64,000 nt of DNA from Chloroflexus aurantiacus J-10-fl (GCF_000018865.1 NC_010175.1:4402001-4466000), one strand, 5' to 3'; counted from the first letter of the stretch, positions 17,783-27,867 are shown. The notes: a model not told the origin generated them from the letters alone. Program-made: numbers and translations.

Positions 17783-19678
17783 TTACTGTTCAATGTCCAA
17801 TACCTGATCAACACTCTGTTCAACGAGGAGTGGTAGACCACTACCGGGGGTTGCAATCAGAATCGGCGGGATATAGAAGCGCCCGGCAGTCGTGCTTTGG
17901 GCAGTCACAGTGAAGCGGTAGACACCGGGTGGCAGATTGACGCCGCTGAGGCGCACACGTCGCCGTTCACGATCTATCTGAACATAGGAGAATTCGGCCA
18001 GGTTGCCGACGCGCACCGGTGTCAGCCCCGCCGGCAGCGGGACGGTGACATCACAGCGGATCAGGGATGTTCTGACCAGCAACAATACCTCAATCTGCAC
18101 CGGTTGATTTACCGCCAGGGGGATGCTGGACGGACGATAGCTCAGGCGGACGCGCAGGTCTTCAATCGGTGATCGTTCAATCTTTTGGCTACGGATTGCA
18201 ATGAGTGCCGGGCCACGCAGGGGTTCGATCCGTACCACCCCGCCACGTACTTGCCAGCGTGCTACGTCGTTTGGTGAGGTTGTCGTCAGCAGGTCATTGT
18301 TGTACCAGACCCGAACGCCGGCATTGTCGTTCTTAAGCGTATCACCCAGCGCAAGCGCGACACGGGCAGCTTCGTAAGGTGTCGGCCAGCCATCAATATC
18401 CCAACGCCGTAAGAGAGCAGTGCGCCAGGTGGTCAGACGGGGATCGGTGGGGCGATCACTACTGAGCGCCTGCACGACGCTGGCACTTACTGCCAGGGCG
18501 CTCGATGGCATGCCTTCGGCACCGGCCCAGGGCAGACCACCGCCGGCAGTTGACCAGAACTGTGCCAGTAGTGTGCTGCGGTCTTGGGTACGGTGCAACG
18601 CACTGAACGCCCGCCCGGTCGGGCCTGGAGGATCAGTCAGGCCGGCTGACCCATCGGTAACCCCATGCAGCGACAAGACGTAATCAATGTACGCCTGCAA
18701 ATCGGGTGTTGCGGTCGTTCGGGTGCGGCGCAGATAGAGGATTCCCGGATCACTCAGTGGGTTCGTCTGATTGGAAGGATTATCGATCCGGGCAATCGCT
18801 TCAAGGACAAAGGCAGTGATGAATGGATCAGATGGCTGATTCGGCCACCATCCCCAACCACCATCGGGATTGCGCAGGGCACGCAACTGGCCGGGTATGC
18901 TCTCTACTGCTGCCTGCCAGCGTTCGGCGTCGGTGGCTGTGGGAGCGGTACGCTGCAATTCGTGTCCGATAATGAGGGCCGCAGCCAGCATGTCAGCCGT
19001 AGGTGTAGGTGATTGAAGCAGGCGTTGCGCCTGATCTGCCAGCGCTGAACGTGCGTTAGGGGCAACGGCAATCTCAGTATCACCGTCGGGGATGGTCAGT
19101 TCCAGGGGGTCGCTTACCAGCCGGGTTTGTGAGCTAGTGGCAATACGCTCGTCACGCACAACCGGTACGGCATATTCGATGGGTGGTAATGGGATACTAT
19201 CGATCACTTCATAACGTAAACCCACGATAGACACGTCTGCCTGGGTCTGCAATCGCCAGGATGCATTAACGGTTGTACTGGCCGGGATGGTTATCGTCTG
19301 CTCAGGCGGATCAAGCAGGGTACCGCCGCTGGTCAACAGGCGCACCCGTACTGTACGCGCCTGCGCGTCGATGTTGCGCAAGATAAGCGTGGCAACGGCG
19401 GTGTCATTGTTCCGGAGTGGTGGTAAAGGAATGGCAATAGCTTCAACCGGTTGGAATGTGTCAAGGAGTATGCCGGTCGCTGTAGCAGTTCCAGAGTCGG
19501 CGATGGCAATCACGTCGAGGCGCCAGCGCCCTGATTGTTGTGGTAGGCGGAGCGAGATTTGATGCTGATCGCCGGTTGATTGCACGGTTGAGGGTACAAC
19601 AATGCCGGGTAGACCGCTCAGTTGTTCGCCTGGCAACCAGTGGCTGATTCCAGGGATCAAGGTTGATCGCCGGGGCAT
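17783..19678 (-). CDS. Alpha-2-macroglobulin family protein, C-terminal part (separated by frameshift)
   Basis: About 630 residues that continue the upstream macroglobulin frame shifted by +1. It holds macroglobulin-type beta domains (NDTAVATLILRNIDAQARTVRVRLL), an alpha/alpha toroid region (RNPDGGWGWWPNQPSDPFITAFVLEAIARI) and a receptor-binding-like C-terminus. No CxEQ thioester motif is seen where it would be expected, just before the toroid. The apparent ATG at 19678 has no ribosome site and falls inside a continuous domain, so this is probably not an independent gene. Bacterial macroglobulins trap proteases in the periplasm or at the surface. Confidence 0.75.
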   Translation of the reverse strand: MPRRSTLIPGISHWLPGEQLSGLPGIVVPSTVQSTGDQHQISLRLPQQSGRWRLDVIAIADSGTATATGILLDTFQPVEAIAIPLPPLRNNDTAVATLILRNIDAQARTVRVRLLTSGGTLLDPPEQTITIPASTTVNASWRLQTQADVSIVGLRYEVIDSIPLPPIEYAVPVVRDERIATSSQTRLVSDPLELTIPDGDTEIAVAPNARSALADQAQRLLQSPTPTADMLAAALIIGHELQRTAPTATDAERWQAAVESIPGQLRALRNPDGGWGWWPNQPSDPFITAFVLEAIARIDNPSNQTNPLSDPGILYLRRTRTTATPDLQAYIDYVLSLHGVTDGSAGLTDPPGPTGRAFSALHRTQDRSTLLAQFWSTAGGGLPWAGAEGMPSSALAVSASVVQALSSDRPTDPRLTTWRTALLRRWDIDGWPTPYEAARVALALGDTLKNDNAGVRVWYNNDLLTTTSPNDVARWQVRGGVVRIEPLRGPALIAIRSQKIERSPIEDLRVRLSYRPSSIPLAVNQPVQIEVLLLVRTSLIRCDVTVPLPAGLTPVRVGNLAEFSYVQIDRERRRVRLSGVNLPPGVYRFTVTAQSTTAGRFYIPPILIATPGSGLPLLVEQSVDQVLDIEQ

Positions 19679-22600
19679 GGATAGGAGTTAGCGTTGTCAG
19701 GAATGTACTCATCGGCGCGGTAACGGTTAGCGTGATGGTCGTTCCCGGCACGACCTCGGTTTGTGGTAGGGAAAGTAATGGCGACGCCGGTGGATCGATC
19801 TGGAGCACCGCTGTATGTACCCAAAGCCGGGTGCCATCGTCGATCAAGGCTGTGATGAGCGTCGTTGGTGGTAAGTCGTTGGTGATGGGAAATGGAATAA
19901 TCGTACCGGGCTGCAACGTTGTCAGGATAGTACGGGCTGTGTCACCCTGCCCTGCAATCAGCAAGAGAGTGCCACCGCCGGTTGGACCACTGATCAACAG
20001 CCGTGCTGTCTCACCAACAGTGTAGGCAGTGCGATCAGTAACCAGCATTGGTTCAGCGGTGGCAATACCGGACCCTGCGACCCATAATTGGCGACGACTC
20101 ACACTTAACCCAGAGCGCACGGTGACTTCGTAGCGACCGGGGGCGAGCGGAACCAGTTCGGTGTTGGCTGTGCCACCGGCGTTGGTACGCACTCGCCGTA
20201 CCAGCAACGGCGGATCGTTACTGGTGCGCCGTACTTCCAGTTCTACCAGGCTGTTGGGGATGGGTGGACCGTCCACCTGTTGCAGCGAGATAGTTACTCT
20301 GGCCCGTTCATCGCGTTCAATAACCCCTGGTGCCTCGATAGTGAGCCGTGGGCTGCGTGGCGCGATGATCCCTTCCGCGCTATACGGTAATTGTTCGCCG
20401 TCGGGTAACTGTGCAGTCAGCTCTAGGCGGTAGCGAAGCGGGCGAATCAGGGCTTCGGCTGCCGGCAGTGTAATCTGCACCCGCCCGCTCTGATCGGTAA
20501 TAGCACTCGCCAGCGTTTCAGCGGCTGAACCCAACACGTCGCCGCTTGTCCCATCAAGCTCAGGTGTCGATAGTGTTTCGAGCCGGAGCGTCCAGCTCAC
20601 CGCGACACCAGCGACCGGTAAGCCGGCGCGAACCACATCGATGGCGAGACTGTTGGTGAGGGTCGGTGTCACGCGAATAGTTGTGGTGGTCGTCGGCACA
20701 AAGACCTGAATCGGCACTGCATACGTTGTCTCACCGATACTTACCTGCACCGTGTAGGTGCCGGGTGCTGTACGGGCATCGAGGCGCAGGCTTCCGTCAA
20801 GTTGGCCGGTATCGTTGATTGTGCAGGTAACGGCAGTTGGTTCACCGGCGAGTTTTGGACCCTCCAGCTTGAGCCGACAGGAGTTGATAGTGGGTAGCGT
20901 CACCCGGCCATCAGGCTGACGTTCACGGACGATGCCGCTGATACGCACAATCCCGCCTGGGCGATAACTCAGGCGATCAGGTGCCAGCAGGGCAAGAGTT
21001 TCCGAGCCGGTTGATCGCGCAAGCACAGTACGGGCCAGCGCAATACCTTCCCCTTCAGCAATAGCGATGATCGTCCGATTGGCGATACTGCCAACCAGAG
21101 TGCCCAATCCGGCAAGTGGCACGCGCCACACCCCCTGCTCGTTGCTGGTACCGCGACTGATCAGAGCTTCATCGAGGTAGATCGTGAGCGGGATGTCGGC
21201 GAGCGGTTTTCCGTTGCCGTTGCTGGTAACCCACAACAGCAACTCATCACCGTTGGGGACGACTGTCAGACGGATTGCGGAGACGAGTAATAATTGATCA
21301 ACGCGCAAACCATTGTCGGCTGTTAGCCGTAGATAGTAGGCACCGGGGGGGAGCAATGCTCCTTCACTATTGCTGGTAAGGGAAAAGACGCTACGCACCA
21401 ATTCATCAGGCGGATCGTTGAGTATTTCGCGCCAGGCCCGGACTAATGGCTGCCCGTACCGTTCCGGGATAAATCCTGGCCATTCGTCAGAGCGCAATGA
21501 GATGGCACGGATCAGAGTTGTGGCATCGAGCTGGTACAGTTGTGCATTCAGGGCATTGAGGTTCATTCGCTCGATGGTAATAGCCGGCGTTGCATTGGCC
21601 GGGAAGCGTTGCAGCAGATCGCCGACAACCCGTAGTGTCGGTGGGGAGCTGGCGGTGCGAATCGTCAGTGAAATATCGTTTTGGAGTGGTACCCCGCTGC
21701 GGTCGCGGGTGCCGGCGGCAATGGTGATGGTGTAGGTCGTTGCTGCCTGCACAACCGGGCGGAGACTGACCCGATTGTCATCAACGGTCAGATGAACGTC
21801 GTTCACCGGAGGATCAAAACGCAATCCGGCTCGCAGTTCAGTCTCGTCCATTGGTGTACTGAAGATCAGGCGAATCTCTTGATCAGGTAGAAGCGATTGA
21901 CCCTGGCCGGGGAAAGAGGCAATTAATGCCGGTTCCGGCTCAACATAAAATCGCCAACTGGACAACGCTGCTCCGGTTTCGCCGGTACGGAGACGTACCT
22001 GATAGGTTTGACCAGGTACCCAACCGGTGTAGGGGGTAAACGATACGACGTAGCGTCCATCATCCATGACGCCGGTCATATCGCCGCTAATCGGCGGCGT
22101 AATGTCGAGCACACTGCTGAGCAAGCGCGTATCAATTGGCGCATCGAAGACCAGAACCAGGGGTTGTTGCGGGTTTACCCATCGCGCTTCTGGCGGTGGG
22201 GTCTGGTCAATGAGCTGCGGCCAGGGTGTGCTGAACTGCCAGCGAAACGGTTGCCCTAATTCAATGCCCCTTGCATCGCGGAGCGTGGCATCAATGGTCA
22301 ACGTGTAGGTGGTTGCCGCAGTAAACGCCATCATCGGTTGTAGCAGCAGGGTCTGTGGATCGAGCCACTCGCCGTTAAGTGGCCAGGGCGGAGAGAGGCG
22401 TATCTGCGCGAGAGACACCAGTTGACCAATTGCATCCTCAGCCACCATAGGCTGGCTAAAGATGAGCGCAATCGGTGCATCGAGCCGGCGTGGGGCCAGG
22501 GCCGTGCGAATCGTTGGTTGGGCTGCCGTGACAAACGTGACATCCAGCGGCTGCGACAATGGCCGCCACCACCGACTCTGCGCGTTCGTTGCCACGTGAA

Positions 22601-22952
22601 TGCGATACACAGTTGCCGGTTGTAAGGGTTGGGCAGGCACTATCTGCAACACGCGCATATCGTCCGACCACTGATAAGTAGCGGCCAGCGGCGGATCGAT
22701 GCGGAGAGCGCGTATCACCGTAAATGGATTCATCGGCGTACTGAAGGCGAGCGTGATGGAGCTGCGTGGTGGTACAGTTCGGCTTTGGGGCAATGGATCG
22801 CGGAGTTGAACCGTAGGTGTCTCTACCCACGGCGACAACGGTACCAGCCAGCGCATTGCCAGCCCACATAGTAAGCTCGCAACTACTCCGACCAACAGAA
22901 TTGTCCAGAGGCGGGCCAGTCTCTGTATCCCGCGCTGCATGCTCACGTTCAT
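19461..22952 (-). CDS. Alpha-2-macroglobulin family protein, N-terminal part (frameshifted)
   Basis: Roughly the first 1,090 residues are convincing. The last 70 (after about TLTPIHAP) are out-of-frame sequence caused by the frameshift near 19,640-19,690. An N-terminal membrane anchor (WTILLVGVVASLLCGLAMRWLV) is followed by several Ig-like SbsA/Big_5-type domains that repeat the pattern STPMDETELRAGLRFDPP, then MG domains. Together with the C-terminal part the intact protein would have about 1,720 residues, a normal size for bacterial alpha-2-macroglobulins. The shift is +1, consistent with one extra base or loss of two. It may be a real mutation or a sequencing error. Confidence 0.8.
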   Translation of the reverse strand: MNVSMQRGIQRLARLWTILLVGVVASLLCGLAMRWLVPLSPWVETPTVQLRDPLPQSRTVPPRSSITLAFSTPMNPFTVIRALRIDPPLAATYQWSDDMRVLQIVPAQPLQPATVYRIHVATNAQSRWWRPLSQPLDVTFVTAAQPTIRTALAPRRLDAPIALIFSQPMVAEDAIGQLVSLAQIRLSPPWPLNGEWLDPQTLLLQPMMAFTAATTYTLTIDATLRDARGIELGQPFRWQFSTPWPQLIDQTPPPEARWVNPQQPLVLVFDAPIDTRLLSSVLDITPPISGDMTGVMDDGRYVVSFTPYTGWVPGQTYQVRLRTGETGAALSSWRFYVEPEPALIASFPGQGQSLLPDQEIRLIFSTPMDETELRAGLRFDPPVNDVHLTVDDNRVSLRPVVQAATTYTITIAAGTRDRSGVPLQNDISLTIRTASSPPTLRVVGDLLQRFPANATPAITIERMNLNALNAQLYQLDATTLIRAISLRSDEWPGFIPERYGQPLVRAWREILNDPPDELVRSVFSLTSNSEGALLPPGAYYLRLTADNGLRVDQLLLVSAIRLTVVPNGDELLLWVTSNGNGKPLADIPLTIYLDEALISRGTSNEQGVWRVPLAGLGTLVGSIANRTIIAIAEGEGIALARTVLARSTGSETLALLAPDRLSYRPGGIVRISGIVRERQPDGRVTLPTINSCRLKLEGPKLAGEPTAVTCTINDTGQLDGSLRLDARTAPGTYTVQVSIGETTYAVPIQVFVPTTTTTIRVTPTLTNSLAIDVVRAGLPVAGVAVSWTLRLETLSTPELDGTSGDVLGSAAETLASAITDQSGRVQITLPAAEALIRPLRYRLELTAQLPDGEQLPYSAEGIIAPRSPRLTIEAPGVIERDERARVTISLQQVDGPPIPNSLVELEVRRTSNDPPLLVRRVRTNAGGTANTELVPLAPGRYEVTVRSGLSVSRRQLWVAGSGIATAEPMLVTDRTAYTVGETARLLISGPTGGGTLLLIAGQGDTARTILTTLQPGTIIPFPITNDLPPTTLITALIDDGTRLWVHTAVLQIDPPASPLLSLPQTEVVPGTTITLTVTAPMSTFLTTLTPIHAPAINLDPWNQPLVARRTTERSTRHCCTLNRAINRRSASNLAPPTTTIRALAPRRDCHRRLWNCYSDRHTP

Positions 22953-23396
22953 GCTGGCTTCGACCGACGCTGCACGCTGATCGCGTGTCGTGAATGCTTC
23001 AGAACACCTATTAGTATACCATTGTCATCCAAGGGGGGAGCGGATGCTATCCGACGTAGTCAATGGGCTGGTGTGTTTGTGAGTGCCGGCATTACGTGTT
23101 CATAATTCATATTCCACGCCCAGGCTACCCGTGCCGACTGTTCGGAAGAGGGTAGGGGCGGGTTCTAAACCCGCCCCTACCCGCCTGCCGAACGAATCTG
23201 TCTCGATAGCATCCGCCCCGATACGATAGACATTGTATGTTCCCGTTCAAATTGCCATTGCGATGGATGATTGACGATGTATTCACGTCAGAGCAAGCAG
23301 TGGTAACGAAAGGGTTCGTCTTGAATCGCGGGCCATGCTTTGGATTGTATCAGATTTAATATGCGAAGGTTTTCCGTCAGCGCGTATTGGTTGTGC
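22953..23396. other. Intergenic stretch with one palindromic repeat
   Basis: No gene is seen. The only structured element is the palindromic repeat at 23150-23182. Confidence 0.5.
23150..23182. repeat. GTAGGGGCGGGTT palindromic repeat (best-formed copy)
   Basis: Arms of 15 bp (GGGTAGGGGCGGGTT and its complement) are separated by three bases. Arms are perfect. It sits between two genes transcribed on the minus strand and could fold in RNA or act as a terminator. Confidence 0.8.
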
Positions 23397-24401
23397 TCAC
23401 GTTGCTAAACCTGCCGACAGCACCTGATCGCGATGACGATCCATCCATTCCGAAAACCATTGTCCCTGTCCCAACAGTTCCAAATGGTACTCAGGTTCAG
23501 CATCTGGTGTGCTGAGGGTACGCCGCAGGTTCCCCTGGAGCCAGACGACTTCGAGCATGACCGTGAGTGCGGCAGCTTCCTGGTGTGACAGGGGCGTGAT
23601 TGCATTGTACGCATGGAGCAGCAGTCGAACCCGTTCGAGATCAAGTGGTGCGCGATATACCCCCCACGTTGACCAGCCTGGGGGTGGTGAGCCAATCGCC
23701 ATATCTACCAGGGCATCAGCGACATCGACCAGGCGGGCATCGACACAGACCTGATCGTAGTCGATCAGCGCCGCTACTGCATCACCACGAAAGATAAGGT
23801 TGTCGCGATGCACATCACCGTGGATAAGCAGATGTGGGAGAGCGGTATAGGCTTCGTCACTCAGTTTATGGCACAAATCGGCGATCCGTCGTTCGTACCA
23901 GTGTAACGGGATGGTCAACTCACCCAGGATGTCACGCGTGATCAGGCGTTCGGTCAGACTACGTAGACTGGAAGGCAGGTAACGGGGCGTTAATGCAGGG
24001 GGGAGATCGGGAAAACCGGCAACCGCCCGGTGATAACTGGCCAGCACACGGCCAATATCGCTCAACTGTTGAGGGCGGGCAGGATTAAATTCGTCGCCGA
24101 TGATAAAGATGCTCAGCTCGTAGACTCGGTCATTAACGATAACCATCGTCTCGCCATTGCGGGCCGGCAGGATACGTGGCGCCGGGAAACCGCGCTGGCG
24201 AAGCCAATCGAGCAACCGATGGCGAAATGTAATCGATTGAAGACCACTGACACGACGATTGCGACGGATCACAAAGCGGCCAACACTGGTTTCGATAAAC
24301 GCTGTTTCATTGATCATCCCCCGGCCGGCAGCCCGTACCGACCGTAGCTCACCTACATCATAGTGGGCCAATACACGGGAAATCTCGTCGTGTGTCAGCA
24401 T
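23397..24401 (-). CDS. APH-fold small-molecule kinase (homoserine kinase / aminoglycoside phosphotransferase superfamily)
   Basis: 334 residues. The catalytic loop HGDVHRDNLIF and the Mg-binding segment ALIDYDQVCVDARLVDVADAL are typical of the phosphotransferase enzyme family (APH). The N-terminal lobe has a nucleotide-binding strand region (AGRGMINETAFIETSVGRFVIRRNRR). Relatives phosphorylate homoserine, choline, methylthioribose or sugars; the substrate cannot be assigned. The gene is alone on the minus strand, divergent from sfsA. Confidence 0.85.
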   Translation of the reverse strand: MLTHDEISRVLAHYDVGELRSVRAAGRGMINETAFIETSVGRFVIRRNRRVSGLQSITFRHRLLDWLRQRGFPAPRILPARNGETMVIVNDRVYELSIFIIGDEFNPARPQQLSDIGRVLASYHRAVAGFPDLPPALTPRYLPSSLRSLTERLITRDILGELTIPLHWYERRIADLCHKLSDEAYTALPHLLIHGDVHRDNLIFRGDAVAALIDYDQVCVDARLVDVADALVDMAIGSPPPGWSTWGVYRAPLDLERVRLLLHAYNAITPLSHQEAAALTVMLEVVWLQGNLRRTLSTPDAEPEYHLELLGQGQWFSEWMDRHRDQVLSAGLAT

Positions 24402-24520
24402 GGAGTAACCTCATCATAGTACACCGTTTCTATTCTACCATTGCGAGGAACGATCCTCGATGACTGCGTTGCATATTGTGATAGCATTCACTGGGAATGT
24501 GCATGATTTGATACAAGCCG

Positions 24521-24529
24521 TGTTATACT
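24521..24529 (+). promoter_or_regulatory. Extended -10 promoter of sfsA, suggesting a leaderless message
   Basis: TGTTATACT ends only six bases before the ATG at 24536, so the expected first transcribed base is at or next to the start codon. Confidence 0.5.
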
Positions 24530-24535
24530 TAGGAT

Positions 24536-25315
24536 ATGGTGACAGGGCACGGAACAGGACATCACGGACAATCGCCAGTACGGGTTCCGCTTTCCAGTGG
24601 AGCGCCACTGGTTGAGGCGACGTTTGCCAGTCGTCCGAGCCAGTTTCTGGTCGAAGCCCAGATGGGTGGGCGAATGGTGCGTGCGCATCTCGCCGACCGG
24701 GGGCGATTAACCGATTTGCTAACACCAGGAGCGCGCCTGTTGCTCGCCTCACGCGAGGAAATTGGGCGGAAGACGGCATTTCAGGTGGTAGCAGTCTATC
24801 AGGATGGCGACCTGGTCTCGCTTGACACCCAATTACCCAATCGCCTGGTGGCGGCAGCATTGTCGCTCGGTGCGCTTCCCCAATTCGCGCGTTATTCGCG
24901 GGTACAGCGAGAAGTACAGCTTGGCCCGCATCGCATCGATTTTCGCTTAAGTGAAGGACTGGATACCTGTCTGCTGGAGGTCAAGTCGGTGACCCGGCTG
25001 GTTGATGGGATTGCCGTCTTTCCCGACGCACCGACTGAGCGTGGGGGGCGCCATCTGGAGCTACTGATCAATGCTGCCCGGAATGGTCAGCGGGCGGCTG
25101 TAGTGTTCATCATTCAACGCTCGCGTGGTTGCGCATTTGCCCCCGATGTGACCGTTGATCCGGCGTTCAGCCGGTCGTTACGAGAAGCACGCTCGGTTGG
25201 TGTTGAGATATACGCCTACCGTTGCCCGGTCGATCCGTCTGGTATCACGCTGGGCCAGGAGGTGCCGGTCTTCGCCTCGTTTGCAGCCGTACCGTTCGAG
25301 CTGCGGCAACACTGA
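24536..25315 (+). CDS. sfsA: SfsA family DNA/RNA nuclease-like protein
   Basis: 259 residues. The family core is clear: [23 protein letters not shown] at the N-terminus, and [32 protein letters not shown], where Glu and Lys of the EVKS motif and the Asp/Glu residues form the PD-(D/E)xK-like site. SfsA was named for sugar fermentation stimulation; its biochemical role is poorly settled. The assigned start is ATG 24536, but an unusual Gly/His-rich stretch follows before the family homology, so a downstream start is possible. It converges on the SGNH hydrolase gene with a 16-bp gap. Confidence 0.92.
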
Positions 25316-25331
25316 TGAAGCCGTGTTGCAC

Positions 25332-26054
25332 TCACTCCAGTTCGCGCAAGAGCGTGACCAACCGCTCATTCAACAACCTGTACCCCGCTGCATTGATGTG
25401 AAGCAGATCATCACGAAACGGCTCAGCCACATACCCCGTTTCATCGGCCAGGATCGCTGCACTGTCGAAGATAATGACATCTGGGGCTGCCATAGCATGG
25501 ATTGCCTGATTGACGCGGGTAATCGCCGCCGTGATCCGACTGGTTGATGGATCGAGCCGTTCAAGCGCATTTGGGCCAAGGGGAAAGATGGTGGTCAGGA
25601 TAACCCGACTGCCATCATTGCGGGCGAGGGTCAGCATCTCGCGCAGATTGGCAATAGTTGCCTGCGTAATCGCCTCGCTGTCATCGTCGTCGTCCAGAAT
25701 TGCCAGCGCCGCCAGATCATTGACACCGACCTGCATAATCACCAGTTCTGGCTTGAGCGGACTAACATGGAGCCGGTAGCGCAGGCGCGCCTGGGCGCTA
25801 GTATGGCCGGGAACACCGCGGTTGACCATCGTAAAGCCGTCCGGTGGTGGCCATGCTGCGGCTCGCGAGTCACCGAACATCACGATACGCGCTGATGGCG
25901 AGCGATCATTGCTGATAGCGGTCAAACCCAGCGGATCAAGCCGAGTCAGATGAAACAGCCGTTCAAAATGACGGGCGCGCTGCCAGGCCAGCAATCCCCC
26001 TAGACAGACTACCCCCAGCACAGCGAGCCAGATAAGCCAGAGCCAACGTGTCAA
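25332..26054 (-). CDS. Membrane-anchored SGNH/GDSL hydrolase
   Basis: About 240 residues. A single N-terminal membrane helix (WLWLIWLAVLGVVCLGGLLAW) is followed by an SGNH esterase domain: block I GDSR with the nucleophile Ser, block III GVNDL, and block V DLLHINAAGY with the catalytic Asp and His. It would face the periplasm or surface and hydrolyse an ester, possibly of lipids or acylated glycans. TTG 26054 is preferred because a strong GGAGG lies 7 nt upstream; the frame is open to 26135. An unusual run of five aspartates (LDDDDDSEA) lies mid-domain. Confidence 0.85.
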   Translation of the reverse strand: MTRWLWLIWLAVLGVVCLGGLLAWQRARHFERLFHLTRLDPLGLTAISNDRSPSARIVMFGDSRAAAWPPPDGFTMVNRGVPGHTSAQARLRYRLHVSPLKPELVIMQVGVNDLAALAILDDDDDSEAITQATIANLREMLTLARNDGSRVILTTIFPLGPNALERLDPSTSRITAAITRVNQAIHAMAAPDVIIFDSAAILADETGYVAEPFRDDLLHINAAGYRLLNERLVTLLRELE

Positions 26055-26172
26055 TTGCGAGCCTCCGAAGTCGTCATCATCTTTGCGTACTGCACAATCT
26101 TTTTTACCACAACAAATACTGAAACGCACGTGCAAGAACCGGAGGTTGGGAAATGCACCGTAGAGTGGGGAG

Positions 26173-26450
26173 TGGTGATGGGCGTTCTCGATACTGGTTC
26201 CCGCTCACCGCAATCCCGCCCCCCTCCCGACCTCCCCTGCTGGGGGGAGGCAAACTCCCGCCCCCAGCGGGGGCGGGCCGGGGTGGGAGTGTGTCTCCTT
26301 ACCTCACCCCCCAGCCCCCGCTCCTCTCCCTTGGCAGGAGAGGAGCGGGGGAGTAGTGATGGGCGTGCTCGATACTGGTTCCCGATCACCTTAATCCCGC
26401 CCCCCTCCCGACCTCCCCCCGCTGGGGGGAGGCAAACTCCCGCCCCCGGA
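26173..26450. repeat. Two ~90-bp direct repeats, C-rich
   Basis: Two copies start at about 26173 and 26353, 180 bp apart. Both run from GATGGGCG through CTCGATACTGGTTCCCG to a C-rich inverted repeat around CTGGGGGGAGG and CTCCCGCCCCC. They differ at only a few positions. Open frames crossing this region are low-complexity and unlikely to be real. Confidence 0.75.
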
Positions 26451-26494
26451 CACGCGCCTGCACACGGGCTATGCAGTATCCAAGGTATGGGTAA

Positions 26495-26584
26495 TGTGCG
26501 CCGGAGGCGCGCGCTCCCAGCTCCCGGATGGGGAGCACGCTCCCCCCACTCCCCACTCCCCACTCCCCACTCCCCACTCCCCAC
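26495..26584. repeat. GCGCGCC/GGCGCGC element and 7-bp tandem repeat
   Basis: The stretch 26495-26520 matches the start of the 138-bp repeats at 35.3 kb (GCCGGAGGCGCGCGCTCCCA). It is followed by five copies of the 7-bp unit CCCCACT (26544-26578) plus a partial one. Confidence 0.75.
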
Positions 26585-26614
26585 GCCACCAATGCTTGCC
26601 GCGACGTTACCTGC

Positions 26615-27817
26615 TCAGCGGGGTGCCACCACCAGTGCAGGTAGCCGGGCGGCACCTGCGGCGATGATCAGGCAGGCACAGCCGCTTATGAAGAAGGCAC
26701 TCCCCAGCCCAAAAGGAGTAACCACCATGGCACCGATGAGGGGAGCGACGGCGCGGGCTGCTGAGACAATTGAGCTGTCGAGGCCGTATACTGCGCCTTC
26801 ATTCCCTTCGGCGGTGTAACGACCGAGGAGTGCGCTGAGCGAGGGGGTGATACCGCCGATTGCCGCACCACTCAGGGCTTGCAGGATCAGGAGCTGCCAG
26901 ATATTGGTGACGATGCCTTGCGGCAGAAGTGCGATTCCCGCCACCAGGGCGCTGACCATTAACACCTGCTGATGCCCGATGCGATCACCGAGGCGCCCCA
27001 GCCAGATGGCGGTCGCTGTGCCGGCGGCTGATGAAATGCCAACTATCAGGCCGGTGTAGGCGCTTACCGGATCGGTTGGGGAGAGCAGGCTGGCAATGAA
27101 TAGCGGTGCGAACGGCAGCAGGATCGTTTGGGACAGGCTGCTGAGGAAGCGCATGCTGTAGGCCGGTCTGATGCCGGGTGTGCGTAAGATGCTCAACCAG
27201 CTTTGCCACATGCTCAACGACGGCCGTTTGGTGGCAGAGGCCGTCTGGCGCACGCCGCGCACCCCAACCGTGACCAGGATGCCGGAGATGAGCAGGAGTG
27301 CTGCGGTGGTGATGAAGGTCGCCCGAAAGCCGAGGGTTTCGGCCATGATGCCGCCGATTAGCGGGCCGGCTGCGGTGCCACTCCATAAGCCCATCTGGAG
27401 CGTCCCCATCGCGAAGCCCATGCGTTCGCGGGGGGTGACGGTTGCTACCAGGGCATTGGCAGCCGAGATGGTGCCGGTGATCATGCCCTGGATGGTGCGT
27501 AGCAGGGTTAATTCTTCGGCGGAACGGGCAAAACCCATGAGCAGCAGGATAATGGCACCGCCGTACATGGCCCGTTCGACCATCAGTTTGTAGCCGAGCC
27601 GGTCGGCCAGTGATCCCCAGATCGGTGCGGCAATTGCCATGGTCAGGGCTTGCAGTGAGAAGACCAGACCTGACCAGAGGGCAACGTCGCCGATGGTCAC
27701 CACGCCCAGATAGGCGACGTACAACGGCAGAAATGGAAAGATGATCGAAAACCCGATTGCCGAAAGAAACTGGGCGACGAACATGATCCAGAGGGTTGTT
27801 TGCCAGCGTGTTTGCAT
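26615..27817 (-). CDS. Major facilitator superfamily transporter
   Basis: 400 residues with about 12 membrane helices. The MFS loop motif GSLADRLGYKLMVERAMYGGA follows the second helix and the second half repeats it in degenerate form (GRLGDRIGHQQVLMVSALVAG). Helix-rich glycine segments (MGFAMGTLQMGLWSGTAAGPLIGGIMAETLGFRATF) resemble drug-proton antiporters of the MdtG type. Direction is probably efflux; the substrate is unknown. It lies 50 bp downstream of the LLM oxidoreductase on the same strand and may share its message. Confidence 0.88.
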   Translation of the reverse strand: MQTRWQTTLWIMFVAQFLSAIGFSIIFPFLPLYVAYLGVVTIGDVALWSGLVFSLQALTMAIAAPIWGSLADRLGYKLMVERAMYGGAIILLLMGFARSAEELTLLRTIQGMITGTISAANALVATVTPRERMGFAMGTLQMGLWSGTAAGPLIGGIMAETLGFRATFITTAALLLISGILVTVGVRGVRQTASATKRPSLSMWQSWLSILRTPGIRPAYSMRFLSSLSQTILLPFAPLFIASLLSPTDPVSAYTGLIVGISSAAGTATAIWLGRLGDRIGHQQVLMVSALVAGIALLPQGIVTNIWQLLILQALSGAAIGGITPSLSALLGRYTAEGNEGAVYGLDSSIVSAARAVAPLIGAMVVTPFGLGSAFFISGCACLIIAAGAARLPALVVAPR

Positions 27818-27867
27818 GATCGTATTCAGGGAATATCTCTCTCGTTATAACGGCAGGGCTGATGCGG

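Noticed and set aside
26055-26819. Frames across the C-rich repeats at 26.1-26.6 kb
   Set aside because: Proline/glycine-rich low-complexity translations on both strands with no start signals; one overlaps the MFS gene in antisense.
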